From Parascedosporium putredinis (Eukaryota; Ascomycota; Sordariomycetes; Microascales; Microascaceae): DNA of 64,000 nt. A model generated the notes under the pieces. It saw only the letters and a program-made list of their open reading frames with translations, made no database searches and had not been told where the DNA came from. Shown piece by piece: positions 47,741 through 60,024 of the stretch. A program made the position numbers and the translations under genes. Position 1 is the stretch's first letter, and the number at the start of each line of letters is the position of its first letter. The DNA is taken from the NCBI GenBank assembly GCA_949357655.1, contig CASHTG010000001.1, positions 1,054,001-1,118,000 of the forward strand. Direction: 5' to 3'.

Positions 47741-50700
47741 TTATTCCAAGTTATCCTTGGCGTTCTCAGAGCCATCCGACGTCGTAGATTCCCCATCGTG
47801 ACCCGGCGCGTTGAGCTCCCGCACAGCTCCCCTCAAATCATCCAGCCTGATCCCGCTCCTCTCACACATACCCTTGAATATGCCGCCTTGGTGCCACAGC
47901 TCCAGCGGGGTACCCAGCTCCGCGATACGGCCGGAATCCATGACGCAGATGCGGTCGTAGCCGATAATGGTCCGCAGGCGATGGGCGATGCAGAGAAGGG
48001 TCTTGCCCTTGAAGCCCGTGGCAATGGTGTTTTGGATCTTGTCGTCCGTTTCCATGTCCACCGAAGACGTCGCCTCGTCGCAAACGATGATTTGGCTGTT
48101 TCGAACGAGAGCACGGGCGAGGGCCATGAGTTGGCGCTGGCCGAGGGAGAAATTGAGTCCGTCTTCCTCTACAACGGAGTCGAGGCTCACCGACGGTTGC
48201 TGGTCACGGTTCGGTGACGCCGCCGCCGCGGGAACAATGGCCGTCTCTCCGGTATTGTCAGAGCTTGAACCCTGGCCCGTCGGCGGCGGTTGGTCCTGGA
48301 CGAGATCTGCTTGCCGAAGCGCAGACCAAAGCTCGAGGTCCGTGTGCTCGTTGAATGGGTCAAGGTTACTCCGGACGGTTCCCTTGAAGAGTGTAGGGTC
48401 CTGAGGAATGATGGCTAGTCTGGACCGGAGGTCGTGTAAGCCAATGGTGGAGATGTCGATGCCATCAATGGTGATGTGTCCACCCGAGATCTCGACGAGC
48501 CTAAAGAGCGTCGACATGATGGAACTCTTTCCAGCTCCGGTTCGGCCCACGATACCGATTCTCTCTCCCCACCAATGTGGATGTGGAAGTCTTGGAGAAC
48601 CAGCGGCAAGTTTTCTCGGTATCGCATTTGCACATGGTCAAAGACAATTTCACCCTTCTCCGGCCACGTGTTGCGGACCTCGACGGTATGTAAAGGAGCC
48701 TCCTCTTCTAGGTTCCTTCCATAATACTGTAGACGTTCGACAGCATTCATGCCATTCTCGACTTCGGCGAGTTGGCGCACGGTAAACTGAATCATCATGA
48801 CGATGGAGAGGATGTAGCTCAGTACGAGGCCGGCGATTGACGGCGAGACGTTGAACCTGGACGTGACCACGAGAATGCCGGTAACAAAAACAAGGATATT
48901 GCCAATCAGATCGAGTCTGACAGCCAGCCAGCGCTGATTCGAAAACGTCAAAAGTAGGCCGCATCCATGTCGTCGATGGATTGCCTCAGCTCCTTCACAA
49001 AGCGATCCTGCAAACCATACGCGCGGATGGAAGCCACACCGGAAAGGCCCTCTCCAAACTTAGCAAAGACGGTGGACCGGAGGACAGACTCGAACCGCTT
49101 GACTTCCCGGGCCGACGCTCGGTAGTACGACGCGGAGAAGATGAAGAGGAAGAAGAGGGGGACGAGAGCGATGGCAAAGTAGTGGAAATACGCAATGATG
49201 AGGCAGAAGACGGACAGAAGCATGGATAGCGTGAAAAAGTACATTCGCATCGCGTCGGTAAGGTTGTTGTCCATGACATCCACGTCACGCGAAAATCGAT
49301 TCGTGATGCGGCCGAGCGGCGTCGTGTCGAAAAAGGACATGGGGGCGCGGAGTACTCGTGTCACGGCCTCTTGCAGCATCTTCTTACTAGAAGTCGTGCC
49401 GAATATAGAGAGCGAAACGGAGAAGCCGAACATGAGCAAAACTTGGAGCGCGCCAAGTCCAGCATAGCCTCCGATATACTGGCCGGTACTGAGGTTGAAC
49501 TCGTCAGACGTCCACCAGGACAGCCACAAGCCCGTCACGATATTGGTACCCTGGGCAAGAATCAAAGCGGTGAGAAGGAGAGGGGCGTTGAAGTACGATC
49601 CGGACGCCTTGATGTATGCGGAATAGACGGACCAGGGGACGCTGGCAACGGCGCGCTCCTCCTGCTGCATGAGCGCGGCCCCCTTCTTCTTCTTCTTTTG
49701 TCGTCGCCGTTCGCTCCAGGAACTGCCGTGGGCTTGCCCGCAGTCTGGTCTTGATCTTCGACGGAAGTCGTCTCCATCAGATGCTGGAACCCGGTATGAT
49801 CCCGCATAAGATTTTCAAAGGTGTCCACGGCTTGGATCCGACCAGCTTCCATCCATATGATGCGGTCACACCTGTTGAGAACCCATAACTGATGGGTAGC
49901 GAGGATTCGACACTTGTCTCCAAGAAGGCCCAGGATGGCATTATCAAAGATATGACGGCCAACGTGAGCGTCGACCGCGCTCAGGGGGTCATCCATGATG
50001 ACAATGTCTGCATCAAAGTAGATTGCTCTGGCGATATTGAGTCGCTGCTTTTGCCCACCTGAGATGGTGATGCCTCGCTCGCCGATTTCAGTCATGTCCC
50101 CGTTTGGCAACATGTCCAGATCCGGTTGAAGTGCGCACCTATTCCAAGGGTTGTTGTCAGCATGCGTCTACTAAGACGAAGGAGTGTGTAAGGGAAACCG
50201 GGCCCTTGAACAAAACAAGAGAAAAAGGGGAGAAAACGGAGGTTTCTTACGCTCGGATAACATCCTTGTACCAGTCCTTGTCCATGTCCTTTCCGAAGAT
50301 GATGTTGTCGCGAACTGTGGCGTTCTGGATCCAGGCATACTGAGGGCAAAACGCCCGCTCGGCGCCAAGAATAACATCGCCTTGGGTCCTCCTCATATCA
50401 CCCGCAAGAGCTGCAAGGAGGGAGCTCTTACCACTGCCAACGCTTCCAATGACAGCGACAAGCTCATTCCGTTTGATAGAGAAATCCAAGTCATACAGCT
50501 TGAAGGGTTCTTTCTCCGTGAGAGTCGAAGAGGTCCCGTCGCTCTCGTGGCCCGAGGAGGCAGGCCTCTTTTCTTGATCTTTAGTGGCCGCTTTCCCTCC
50601 TGGAGCGCCGGAGGCACCGGCAATGGTGGTTTCCGGATCCTGGGTCGGGGTCCGCTCCCAGGTAAAGGATGCGTTTTGGACATCGACCGCGTTCTCGGCG

Positions 50701-52531
50701 TCAAGCTTGAATTCGGCCTCGTCTTCCATCTCCTCAGCAAGGAGGAATTCCTGGATACGCTTGACAGAAGACCAGGCATCGACGACCTGGCCTAGGACAA
50801 GGGGCAGCATGTTGAGTGGGATGCGGAGGCCATTGAAAAGGGCAAGAGAAGAGAAGACTTGGGCGGGCTGCATGCTGTTGTCTGTAAGGGAGTAGGTGAT
50901 GAAGGAAAGCATGGAAGCAAAGACTGGCAGGGACATGCTAATGGCGTTGATAGCGTTACGGATGGCCAGGAGAACTTGGATGCCATGGATCTCGCGGGCT
51001 CGAATGTCCTCCAATCGCTTCAAGAAGGAGCTCTCCCACCCAAAGAACTTGACAAAACGGACGGACTGAAGAATCTCCTGGGTCAAGCTGACACGTTGGT
51101 CGGTGATCTTGTTGATTTTCTTACGGCGGATAAAGAGGCTGCGGATGGCGCGGGTCAAAACGGGAACGCCAACGACGAGGAGGGCAAACCCAGCCAAGGC
51201 ACTATAGCTGAGATTGACGATGAGGACGGCGAGGGTGATGAGGCAGGCCACGGGAGCAGTCCACAGGATGTGGAAAAGGGCCGAAGCTTGGTCGATACGG
51301 TAGGTATCAACACTCATCAGGTTGACAATGCGGCCATTTCCCCAACCTGTTCCGTCTCCGGCAATACCAGGCGCAACTTGGCCTCCCTTTTTCCCTCGGC
51401 CCCCTTCTCCTTGCTCTTGCTCTTGCTCTTCCCCTTCTTTTCATCCTTCTTTTCAGAGGCTTCTTCGACCGCTTGCGGACCTAGGTCACCAATCTGCTGG
51501 TCCTTGGCGCCTCCAGCGCGAGCACGGCCGGATAAGACCATGGCCTTCTCAAAGATGAGGCCAATGAGGACAGCCCTCACTTCGCCGCCGACCATCATAC
51601 CGCGGTAGATGAAGTGGTTGGTGCACAGGCTCTGTATGACCTGCATGGCGGTGACACCAATAACGAGCCCGATACCGCCCCTACGGAGGGAGCAGGACGA
51701 TTCTGCATGTTGGCAATATACGCGTCGGTTGCAAACTGGATGAGATAGCGAAGAGTAAAGGGGGCCATGACCTGGAGGATGGTGGACAGGAGCTGGCAAA
51801 GCCCGCCGAGGAAGAACTCGAAGCGGAAGGTATCCAGCATGGCCCACACCAACGGGTATTTATCCCCATCAGCAACCCTCCGCGTAAAGGAAGCGCGCAG
51901 TTTCCCCGTCATGGGCTCGGAGGCCCTTGAGGGGTTGACGGTCCAGAGATCATTTTGGTGAAGCGAACGCTTATAGCCCACCTATGGAAAACAGAAAGGG
52001 TCAGTTGTTATACGAGGGGCCGGGGGAGAAGAAGGATAAAAAATCAAAAGGCAGCGTTTGGGTCATTTTGGCCGATCAGTAGGCGGCGATCAGCGCCGGC
52101 CAAACCGTCGTGCCGGCGCAAACCGTACAAAATGTGAGGGGAGATCACTTACAGTCATCAAAGGCGTCATCCACTGAAAGGTCAAAAGGCTCAGAAAGCC
52201 GGCGCGGTGCTCGGGCGAAGACTCCCGGGTGGCAGGAAGGGCCGGGATGCCCCCATCTTAGAGGGTTCAACTTAGACCATTTGGTCTTGTTTGTCTCGTC
52301 TACGCGACTAAGGACGGTCGTGGCCTGTGTAGTAGCCGAGGCATCGGTGGCGTGGCTCTGGGTAAGAGCAAGATCAGCTCGTCGTGGGCCAGCCTCGGCC
52401 TCTGTTCTGATCTCTTCAGTTTGAGGTGCGGCGACATCCTCGTCTACGTCTCTATGCTCGGGGGTGTCTAGAGTTGATTCCGGTTGTGGATCCGGAGGCT
52501 TCACGTCGCCCGGATGTTCTGTATTTACCAT
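47741..52531 (-). CDS. YOR1: YOR1-like ABC-C multidrug exporter
   Basis: Full-size ABC-C pump of the oligomycin-resistance (YOR1) type, plasma membrane. N-terminus MVNTEHPGDVKPPDPQPEST (an upstream ATG exists at 52591). TMD1 begins LSLLTFQWMTPLM. NBD1 has Walker A GSVGSGKSS, signature ITISGGQKQR and Walker B IVIMDDPLSAVD with Asp in place of Glu. TMD2 follows (VPWSVYSAYIKASGSYFNAP onward). NBD2 has Walker A GRTGAGKSS, signature NFSLGQRQ and Walker B IIVCDEATSSVD. One degenerate and one full ATP site is normal for ABC-C. Introns 51982-52152 and 50139-50250. Six frame breaks: 52250-52254, 51678-51681, between about 51388 and 51430, 49696-49699, 48950-48953, 48567-48570. The C-terminus is ENAKDNLE. 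Confidence 0.95.
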
Positions 52532-55500
52532 TCTAGTAGGTACGGCGACGAAACCAGTGGAAGATGCTCTGCGAAAAGACGGGATAGACAATGGGCGAAG
52601 CTAAAGCAGGGCGCAAAGAAAAAAAAAGAAGAATGAGAAAGATCAGTCCGAAGAAGGAAAGGAAGTGTAGCTAAAGAAGGACAGCCAAGAGATACAAACT
52701 GCCCCAGGAAATATAGACAAAGGGGGAAATAAGCTTGGTTTTTCACACGCAACCCAGGCAAATAAAAATGGAGAGAAGTCCCCAAGTCCACCCCCGAATG
52801 GGATGGGATGGTGGGTTCAATGTTTAGATCAATGGACGGGCCCCGGAATTCGTTCTTCTGGGGTGTCGGATTTAGACCGTGGACTTTAGAATCGGATTTG
52901 TAATGGCGGCCGATGCGACTGGCGTCCAGATCGATCGAGGGTGGACCTGCCAAAAGAAATCCCAGCGCGACAGCCAAATGAGGTAGTGCAAGTCACTCCG
53001 CTGGGGAAGCAGGCACGACTGAAAGGATGGGGCCCGACAGATTGATTCGGGAGTCAGAAGGTATTAACGCTGGTTCTGGGCCGGGGTGTCATCAGCACTA
53101 GTGGAGTAGAAGGATCAGAGCACTGCTGGCGAAGGCCCAAGATTCATATCCCTCTTGACCAGAAGAATTATCCAAGTCTGCCGAGGAAGACGAAGTAGCG
53201 TTCGCGCAATCCGATGCGAGATGAGGGCGTGAGGAGGAAGGGGGCCGGATCGAGAGAAGAGACGGATGTATTAGATGGGAAGCCGGTTTTCCCAAGGAGA
53301 AACAAAAGATGACGTTGTGTGGGTGCAAGTTTGGAAGTTTGCCTCAAGCGCAAAACCAACGGTGGGAAAAAGTCTCTCACGAAGGATAATTATGAATCGA
53401 ATGAACGAACATGATTATGAAAGAATACATGTAGAGAATGGAGGAGAGAGAATTGTGGAATAGTAGATTGTATTATTGCAACAAGCTCGTCTATGGCCCG
53501 CCTCTTAGAACGCGTCCTCAGTTGGCGATCCGAGGCTCGTCTTTTTTTCTCCTTTCTCCTCATTTCTTCCGCTACCCGGGTCCAGGTTCGGCGGGTCGCG
53601 CTGTCGGAGTTAATTTTCCGACTTTGCGACTTTTCCAGATGAGCGGCCACCCAAGCCAAGGAACCAATAATGGAAAGAGCCTGAGCAGCCTCCAGTTAAG
53701 CCCGGACAACGCTGGCCCTGGACACTTGTCCCTCACGTTGATTACAAGTAATACAACTTGAAGTGGCGGATTATGTATCAATGGGTCGTGGATGTCACCC
53801 TGAAGCGACCGTCCGCCCACCCTCCCGAGCCGTGACCCTCCTCATTCCGCCAGGATACCGGCGGGGTCGTGAGCCGACATTCTTGACTCACAAAGTCCGG
53901 ACAAGGCAACAAGGTTTTTGGGTCCAGCCGCGAATCCTTCCCCTTCCCATGTTGAAGGGATTTATCAGCCCCTCCCACCCCTTAACTTTGATCACAAATC
54001 CAAAGTGCCCTGAAAGGGCGGAAAGGGCGGGCATTGGCACTGGGGGATTTGCCTCTAGAGGATCGAGATCTGCTGCCTGGAGAGTTCCGTTCCCATTCAA
54101 CGTACAAACTATTATTACTGGTTGTGCTCCTTCGCTCTCACGGAGTGTGGAGCACAAGCTGCATCTGACTTGTGGCGCCGGGAGGAATGTGCCGGCCGGT
54201 GCCCCAGCGCCAGTGAGTCGTCAGCGGAAGTGCCCGCCAGTACCTTTTGCGTGCTCTGAATTCCGAAATCCGTTGAGGTCAAGGAGAGAAGGACATAATC
54301 GGTGAATGAGAGTGAATGGATGAGAGGCTCCGGATATCGGCCTTGTCCTTGTCTTCTGGTTTTTCTTGCTTCCTCACGTCTCTAATCTCTCCGAGCCGCC
54401 ATCATAGAGGGGTTTTTCTTTTTCCCCCAAAAGTGCAGGGGATCTGGTGTCATGATAGCTTCACTGACGTCTTCAGGGTGCGCCAAATGCTTGAGGCAAC
54501 CACGAGCTCAAAACCATTAAATTTCAACCAATTCACCGTTAACTCCGCTGCCCCCTCCATCCGCCATCGGTGATTTCACTAGTGCCCCTCTAACGGCTAA
54601 CCGGCAGCCAGGGTGCTCTAGAGTCCCTATCCTCGAGTAGTGCTCCTGTCACCATCTGCGCATGCACTTTATCAATCTTACTTGGTGAATGCTTCCAGCC
54701 ATGCCAGCCTAGCGTAGGGTAATTATCTGACGGCAAAGATCCGCCGAATGCGTGTCAAGCTCGTAAGGCTCCCACTTGGCCATCTCGGCAGGGATATCCG
54801 GTTTCGCGTCACTCCTCGCGTCACCCTCCTGAGCCCAGCGTTTCCTGCTCTTTGCTTCCCCTCATCGCGCCTAGGCCCAATGCTGCAGATTCATAAACCC
54901 AATCCGGTCTTGAAGGGATAGTGATCGGTCTATCTCCAGCCGCCGACATGACTCACGGCGAGGACAGCCTTTTCGCAAACCAGCCCAGGCCTGGCATGTC
55001 AAAGGCGGGGGTCAAAGGGGGGTTATTAGTGGGGAATGGTTGAAGGATCTAGCTTCCATAGCTCCCCGTTTCTTTTACAACGTAGAATGACTAGGCGCTA
55101 CTAAAGGTTCATGTCGATCACAGAATATCATTTACCCTGCGCATGCCTACCACGTATGGATAAAGTCATAAGAATGGGAGGAGGTAGGAGGGGACAGAAG
55201 TTGGTGTCAAGGCTGCCGGGCATATATCCAGAGGCGACTACTCGAACGCTTGAACCGAGTGTAGCATGGTCCTCCTTAAGCTTCCGAGATTCAGTGCCAA
55301 CATAGATACAAGATTTGCCAAACCCAAAAGCACCTCACTTCGTCGCCCTTCTGAGCTCGATGATGGGCTGGAAGCCCGCACTTCATATCGCAAGAGCAAG
55401 GACAGAACCTCGATCCTACGTTTCTCGAGGGGAGGCCACCAGCTTCCACATCACCACTTGGTATTGAAAACTAAGACTTGAGTCACAAAACAGGGCTGAC

Positions 55501-55719
55501 ACAAGTCAGCGAGAGAGCCTCGCATAGGAGGGTCTTGCGTAAGAGGCCAAAAGTCGATAAGAAACGAGAATGGATTAAAGGAAAACAATGCCCAACTCCT
55601 CGTCTTTAAACCCTCAGCTTCGCCAATAATACATATCTATCCCTGACATATCCAATCGTTATCTTCATCATCTAAATCCAGAGGAGCCCCCGGCCTCAGG
55701 CTCAACCCCCGCACGAGAT
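52532..55719. other. Intergenic, 3.2 kb
   Basis: No recognised gene; the longest frames (for example 53763-54305, +) have no family resemblance. The first kilobase should be the ABC transporter promoter. Confidence 0.5.
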
Positions 55720-56837
55720 TTAGGCTATCTTTGTGACTTTCAACTCGCCCTTGTTGTCGCCCTCCAGATCCAAGAACCCGCCGGCCTCCAACTTCTTCTT
55801 CCACTTGGTGCTCGAGTATCGCGCAAAGATCATCGTCATCCTCAACGTAGTCTTGTCACTGGACTCGTGCTCGCTCGCCTCTTCGGCGAGCGGGTTGAAG
55901 GTCCAGCGCCCAAACGCCCAGTTCAGGATGTACCGGCCCCTCGGGTTCGCCGCGGCCGGCATCTTCTCGTCGTCGTCCGAGTTGTGCGGGGCCGCGGAGA
56001 GCGTGAGGACGGATTTTATTCGATACACCTCGTCCTTGGGCGCCGCCTTGAGGAGCGACATGAGCTTGGTCGTGTCAATGGCCGACCCTGTTTCGGGACT
56101 GCTGACCTCGACGGAGAGCACCTCTACCTCGCTTTGGTGGTTGTGCTTGTGCGCATGGCCGTGGTCGTGGTCGTGCTCGTGGCCATCGCCAGCTCCATCG
56201 CCGTGGTGCTCCGCCAAGTCCTTTGCGAGCGCCCCATCCACGCCAAAGATCAGATCCGCCGAAACCCAGCCTTTCTTGCTCTTGACCCAGGCCACGTCCA
56301 CCTCGAGATCGCCCAGCCGGTCCAGGCAGATGTCGAACCTCATCTCCGAGCACGGCTCCCACTTGTTGAAGACGACCAGGTCCGTGTATCGCGCCTGGAT
56401 CCGCGCCGTGTAGCTCGTGTCTTCGTAGCCCTCCCAGTTCTCCACGTCAATCACGCTCACGACACCGTCGAGCGTGTACCTCCCCGTCTCCTCGCCAACC
56501 TATTCACCTCGAGGGCGAGCGTGGCCGGGAACGCCGACCCCGACGTCTCGACGATGATGCGGTCCGGCGTCACCGTCTCGCGCAGCTGCTCGAGAGCCTC
56601 GCCCAGCTGCCCGACGAGGTTGCAGCAGATGCAGCCGTTGAGGAGCTCGCGCACGCCCGAGATGGCGTTGGACGAGGCCAGCTGCGAGTCCACCGCCAAG
56701 TCCCCAAACTCGTTCTTGAGAAGCGCGAGCTTGTAGTCCGGGTTCGTTTCCTTGAGCTGCGGGATAAGGTTCAAGATGAGCGTGGTTTTGCCGGCGCCGA
56801 GAAAGCCCGTGACGATGGTGATGGGAATGGCCGCCAT
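55720..56837 (-). CDS. CobW/ZNG1-type G3E GTPase metallochaperone
   Basis: COG0523 G3E GTPase; eukaryotic members (ZNG1) deliver zinc to client enzymes. Start MAAIPITIVTGFLGAGKTTL with Walker A, then LLKNEFGDLAVDS and the metal-binding motif LLNGCICCNLVGQL. Switch and Walker B region RIIVETSGSAFPATLALEVN; guanine-specificity segment LVVFNKWE. A His/Asp-rich linker (HEHDHDHGHAHKHNH) precedes the C-terminal domain ending GELKVTKIA. One frame break near 56488-56493 (missing G) divides NRLAR and ETGRYTLDGVVSVIDVENWE. No intron seen. The specific metal is inferred from family. Confidence 0.93.
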
Positions 56838-58184
56838 GGTTCCGAAATTTCGAATGCTAACTCCTGGACCGAGAATAGAGCTCGTAGGGCCAAAGCTAGA
56901 ACCTTATTTTCCGTTTTTGAAAACCCTTTTGCTTCACTTCGCGCAACCGGCTATGCAACGTTGAGCTTGTTGGCAGCTCTAGAAAGATTGGGACGCCCTT
57001 TTAGTGGGGTTTACGTGATTTACAAGCATCAATGGCCGTTTTATTTTTCCGGCTGAGAGGCTTCCAAGTATCTTGGCTGCCCCGCTCCCGCATGAGATGA
57101 GTTGGAAAAGTGGGATTCTTTTTCAAGAGCATGCGCTGATCGAGGCAAGTTCCAGCTAGGAAGTACCCGCTTCAAGCCATCAATGATGCTGCAGCAGCTT
57201 GACGCAAGTGGAGGATAGAAGCTGATGGTGTCGTTAGAAGCGGCTACAATAAGAAAATCACACTACATGGGTCGTCCCATTGTCTCGAGAGCTTTTTCTT
57301 TTTATAGCGGGGTGAGGCGAGGTCAAGCCGTATCCACCTGGCGTTTCCTTCTGAAGATGAGGGCCAAGGACACTTGCGGTCCATCGTCAGAACTTGGTGG
57401 CTTGGTAAGAGATTTTTTCTCAATGCCGCCTCGGGTGTGGCCATTTAGTTGCAGCCATTGATCCCCTGAGCTTGTTCTTGGAAGACGTGCGCACTGCGTA
57501 CGAAGTTCAGATGCGGCGCGTGCCTTTTAACAGTCTGACTTCCACGTTCTACGTTTCTGGTCGTCTGTTTACGAGGTCAAGGTCGGCGGCTTCTTCCCAT
57601 CTCCGTGCATACACAAACAGCCCTCAGATTGCAATAGCATGTACCCTATCTTTTGGCATCTCGTTTAACCGAATAGAATCGGCCAGAGACTTCCTATCAA
57701 GGGTAAAAATTCGTCTCCTGAGCGATCCTCCACTAGGGAGAAAGGCAACTCGACACTGTAGATATCGGAATGTCGGTCGTGGCAGCTCAGTGATTGCTTT
57801 TTGATAGAGAAGAAAAGAAAAAAGGAAAAAGCTTTGCAAGGGCGCGGCAGTGCGCTGGCTTTTATTGAGAAAAACTTTCCGAGTTGTGGGATGAGTCAGC
57901 TCATTCTCTCTCTTTTTCTCAAGCGCATGGCCCAGTTGTCGTCGGCTGGCTAGAAAGCAACGCAGAACTAAGAATCTACGGCTAAGCATTGAATTAGTTA
58001 TGATGCGAACGTTTTCAAGACGGCGTTTAGATACAACACTTCAAACAATAATTCTCTTTCAATATTAAGAATAAACGAGAAAATTCTGTCGCTATGTTAC
58101 ATTCCATGCATTGTTGTTCCCAGCCCCGAGATAGTCCCTCGCTCCCCTCCTTCTCCTCTCCTCTCCTCACAATCCGAAGCCCTC
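56838..58184. other. Intergenic, 1.3 kb
   Basis: Upstream of the CobW gene and downstream of the PPPDE-Trx-PUL gene. No gene seen. Confidence 0.5.
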
Positions 58185-60024
58185 TCAAGGCTTCCTAAAC
58201 CCTTTGCCTAGCAGTTCGGAACCAACCTCCGTGACGAGGTTCTGGTTAGGAAACACCTTCTTCTTTGCAGTGACTGTAGATTCCGCGTCCAAAGCCCTCA
58301 AGAGGTCTGCGAGTTCGCTATCCAACGGTGTCTCGTAGACCAAATGACCCAGCGCCGCCAACATGCCGTGGAGGGCCTCGGGTGACGAGTCCTCCTGCCC
58401 TATCGCTTCGAGGACCGATGCTGCTAGCTCCACTTGGTCGTCTTCCGGTAGCGGGTGCCCATGGCCTCCTCGCCTTACCTGCTCATTAGCGAGAGTAACG
58501 TTGAACATGAGCGATGCTGCCGACACGCGCGTGTTGCTATGTGCATCGTCGAGGAAGCTCGATGAGATGAGCTCAATAATCTGTCTTCTCTGCCCCTCTT
58601 TGAAAGGATCTCGTCGGCGTAGAGGTGCGATGAGAAGAGGTTGCACGCCATCTGGAGGGTAACGAGCCTCAAGGCATAAGGGCAGGACGTCGACTCGTTC
58701 ACCTTGGTGAGAATGCTAGCTACGGTTTTGTGCTCCGCTTCTTCCGCAAAGAACCCGCTCATCCGGGCGTCTGCAAGGGCGCACCTGAATAGGTCGACGA
58801 CGGAGAACAACACCTCTATGGGTAACGTTTCTACCGATTCTTGGATAAAGGAAGCGACCGCCTTGACATCGGGCAACGTTGCAGATGCCGGGCCATCCTT
58901 ATCCCGGGATGCTATAAAGCGGGTGAGATCCGCGACCGCCGGGTTCTGCGATGCGGCGCCCATTTTGGCTAGTAGTTTAGGCACCGGCGGGACCTTGGAG
59001 TAGAGGACTGGTTTGGGGGAGGTCCGGAGAAGGTCGGGAGATTCAACGACCTGTGAGGGTGCGTGGGCCACGCCATCTGCACAAGCAATTCTATGTTCCC
59101 GCGTAACTGGGCAGGGTTCGCTCCAGTCCACGTGTTCTCCTGTTGACCTTTGAGGAACGTGGTGAAGGTCGGTGTGGCCCTGACCGAGTATCGTTGGCCA
59201 ACGTCAAAGGCGTGGCCGATGTCCACCTTGATGAGGTAGCCTCGCTCACCAACCTCGGCAGCAAGCTGGTCGTATAGCGGGTACGCTGCCTTGCAGGGCG
59301 GGCAAGTCGCCGAAGTGAAAAATACGACGGCGCATGATGCTTTCGCCTGGTCCAGTAAGGTGTCGAGCTCCTGTAAGTTATTGACAACCCTCACCCGCCC
59401 ACCTTGCTGGCCAAACGCTGCGGTAGGAGGTGCTTGAGAGGTGTCTTGGATGCCCAAGATAGACCCGCGTTGTCTGGTCGCGTTTACGCTCTGGGTAAGC
59501 TGCGGGAGGAGCATTCGCCCCATGGGTGAATCTAGGACGGCTTGCGGCATGTGCAGGATATGGTCCGGAATGCCTTCCCCGACGAGAAATGTCGCAAGCG
59601 AGTCGGAAAAGTTGTTACAGTTGTGTTTGAAGAGATCATAGGCCTAACTCGAAAGTTAGTCAGAATGCACGCTTTCCAAGGTATATCTATCAGCAGCCCC
59701 GGGCTTGCTCCACGTGAAAAAGCGGCGGGTTGCTGGACAAGAAAGAGATACCTCAGCTGTGAATATCGGCCGTAGAGACTCGATATACTCTTGTACGACA
59801 TCCATGGGCAATTCCGTCTTCCCCAAGGGTAACCGCTCCAAAGGACGGCCTAAGTGGGAGGACCCCGGGATGATGGAGACAATGCCTCCATCATACACGT
59901 ATTCGCGCCCATTGAGTTCGATGGACGTGTGATATATGGCATCAAGTTGGAAGCCTAAAAGGCCCATGGACATGTTGCGAGCAAGGCCCTGGGACAGGTC
60001 GTAGACAAGGAGATGGACGTCCAT
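58185..60024 (-). CDS. PPPDE-thioredoxin-PUL three-domain protein
   Basis: Three domains in a row. A PPPDE/DeSI isopeptidase-type domain at the N-terminus (MDVHLLVYDLSQGLARNMSM; likely catalytic His in AIYHTSIEL and Cys in KHNCNNFSDSL) may remove SUMO or ubiquitin. A thioredoxin fold follows, with active site CPPC (FFTSATCPPCKAAYPLYDQ). A PUL domain ends it (LRLVTLQMACNLFSSHLYAD and LISSSFLDDAHSNTRVSAAS), a fold that in PLAA/Ufd3 binds Cdc48/p97. Exon 1 59752-60024, intron 59644-59751. Frame breaks: near 59049-59056 (after PTHPH, before VVESPDLL), and a missing A near 58599-58601 (ILSK-EGQRRQIIEL). Proteins with this order are known in fungi and plants; its clients here are unknown. Confidence 0.9.

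Noticed and set aside
53763..54305. 180-codon + strand frame
   Set aside because: No family resemblance, irregular composition and no neighbours that support it.
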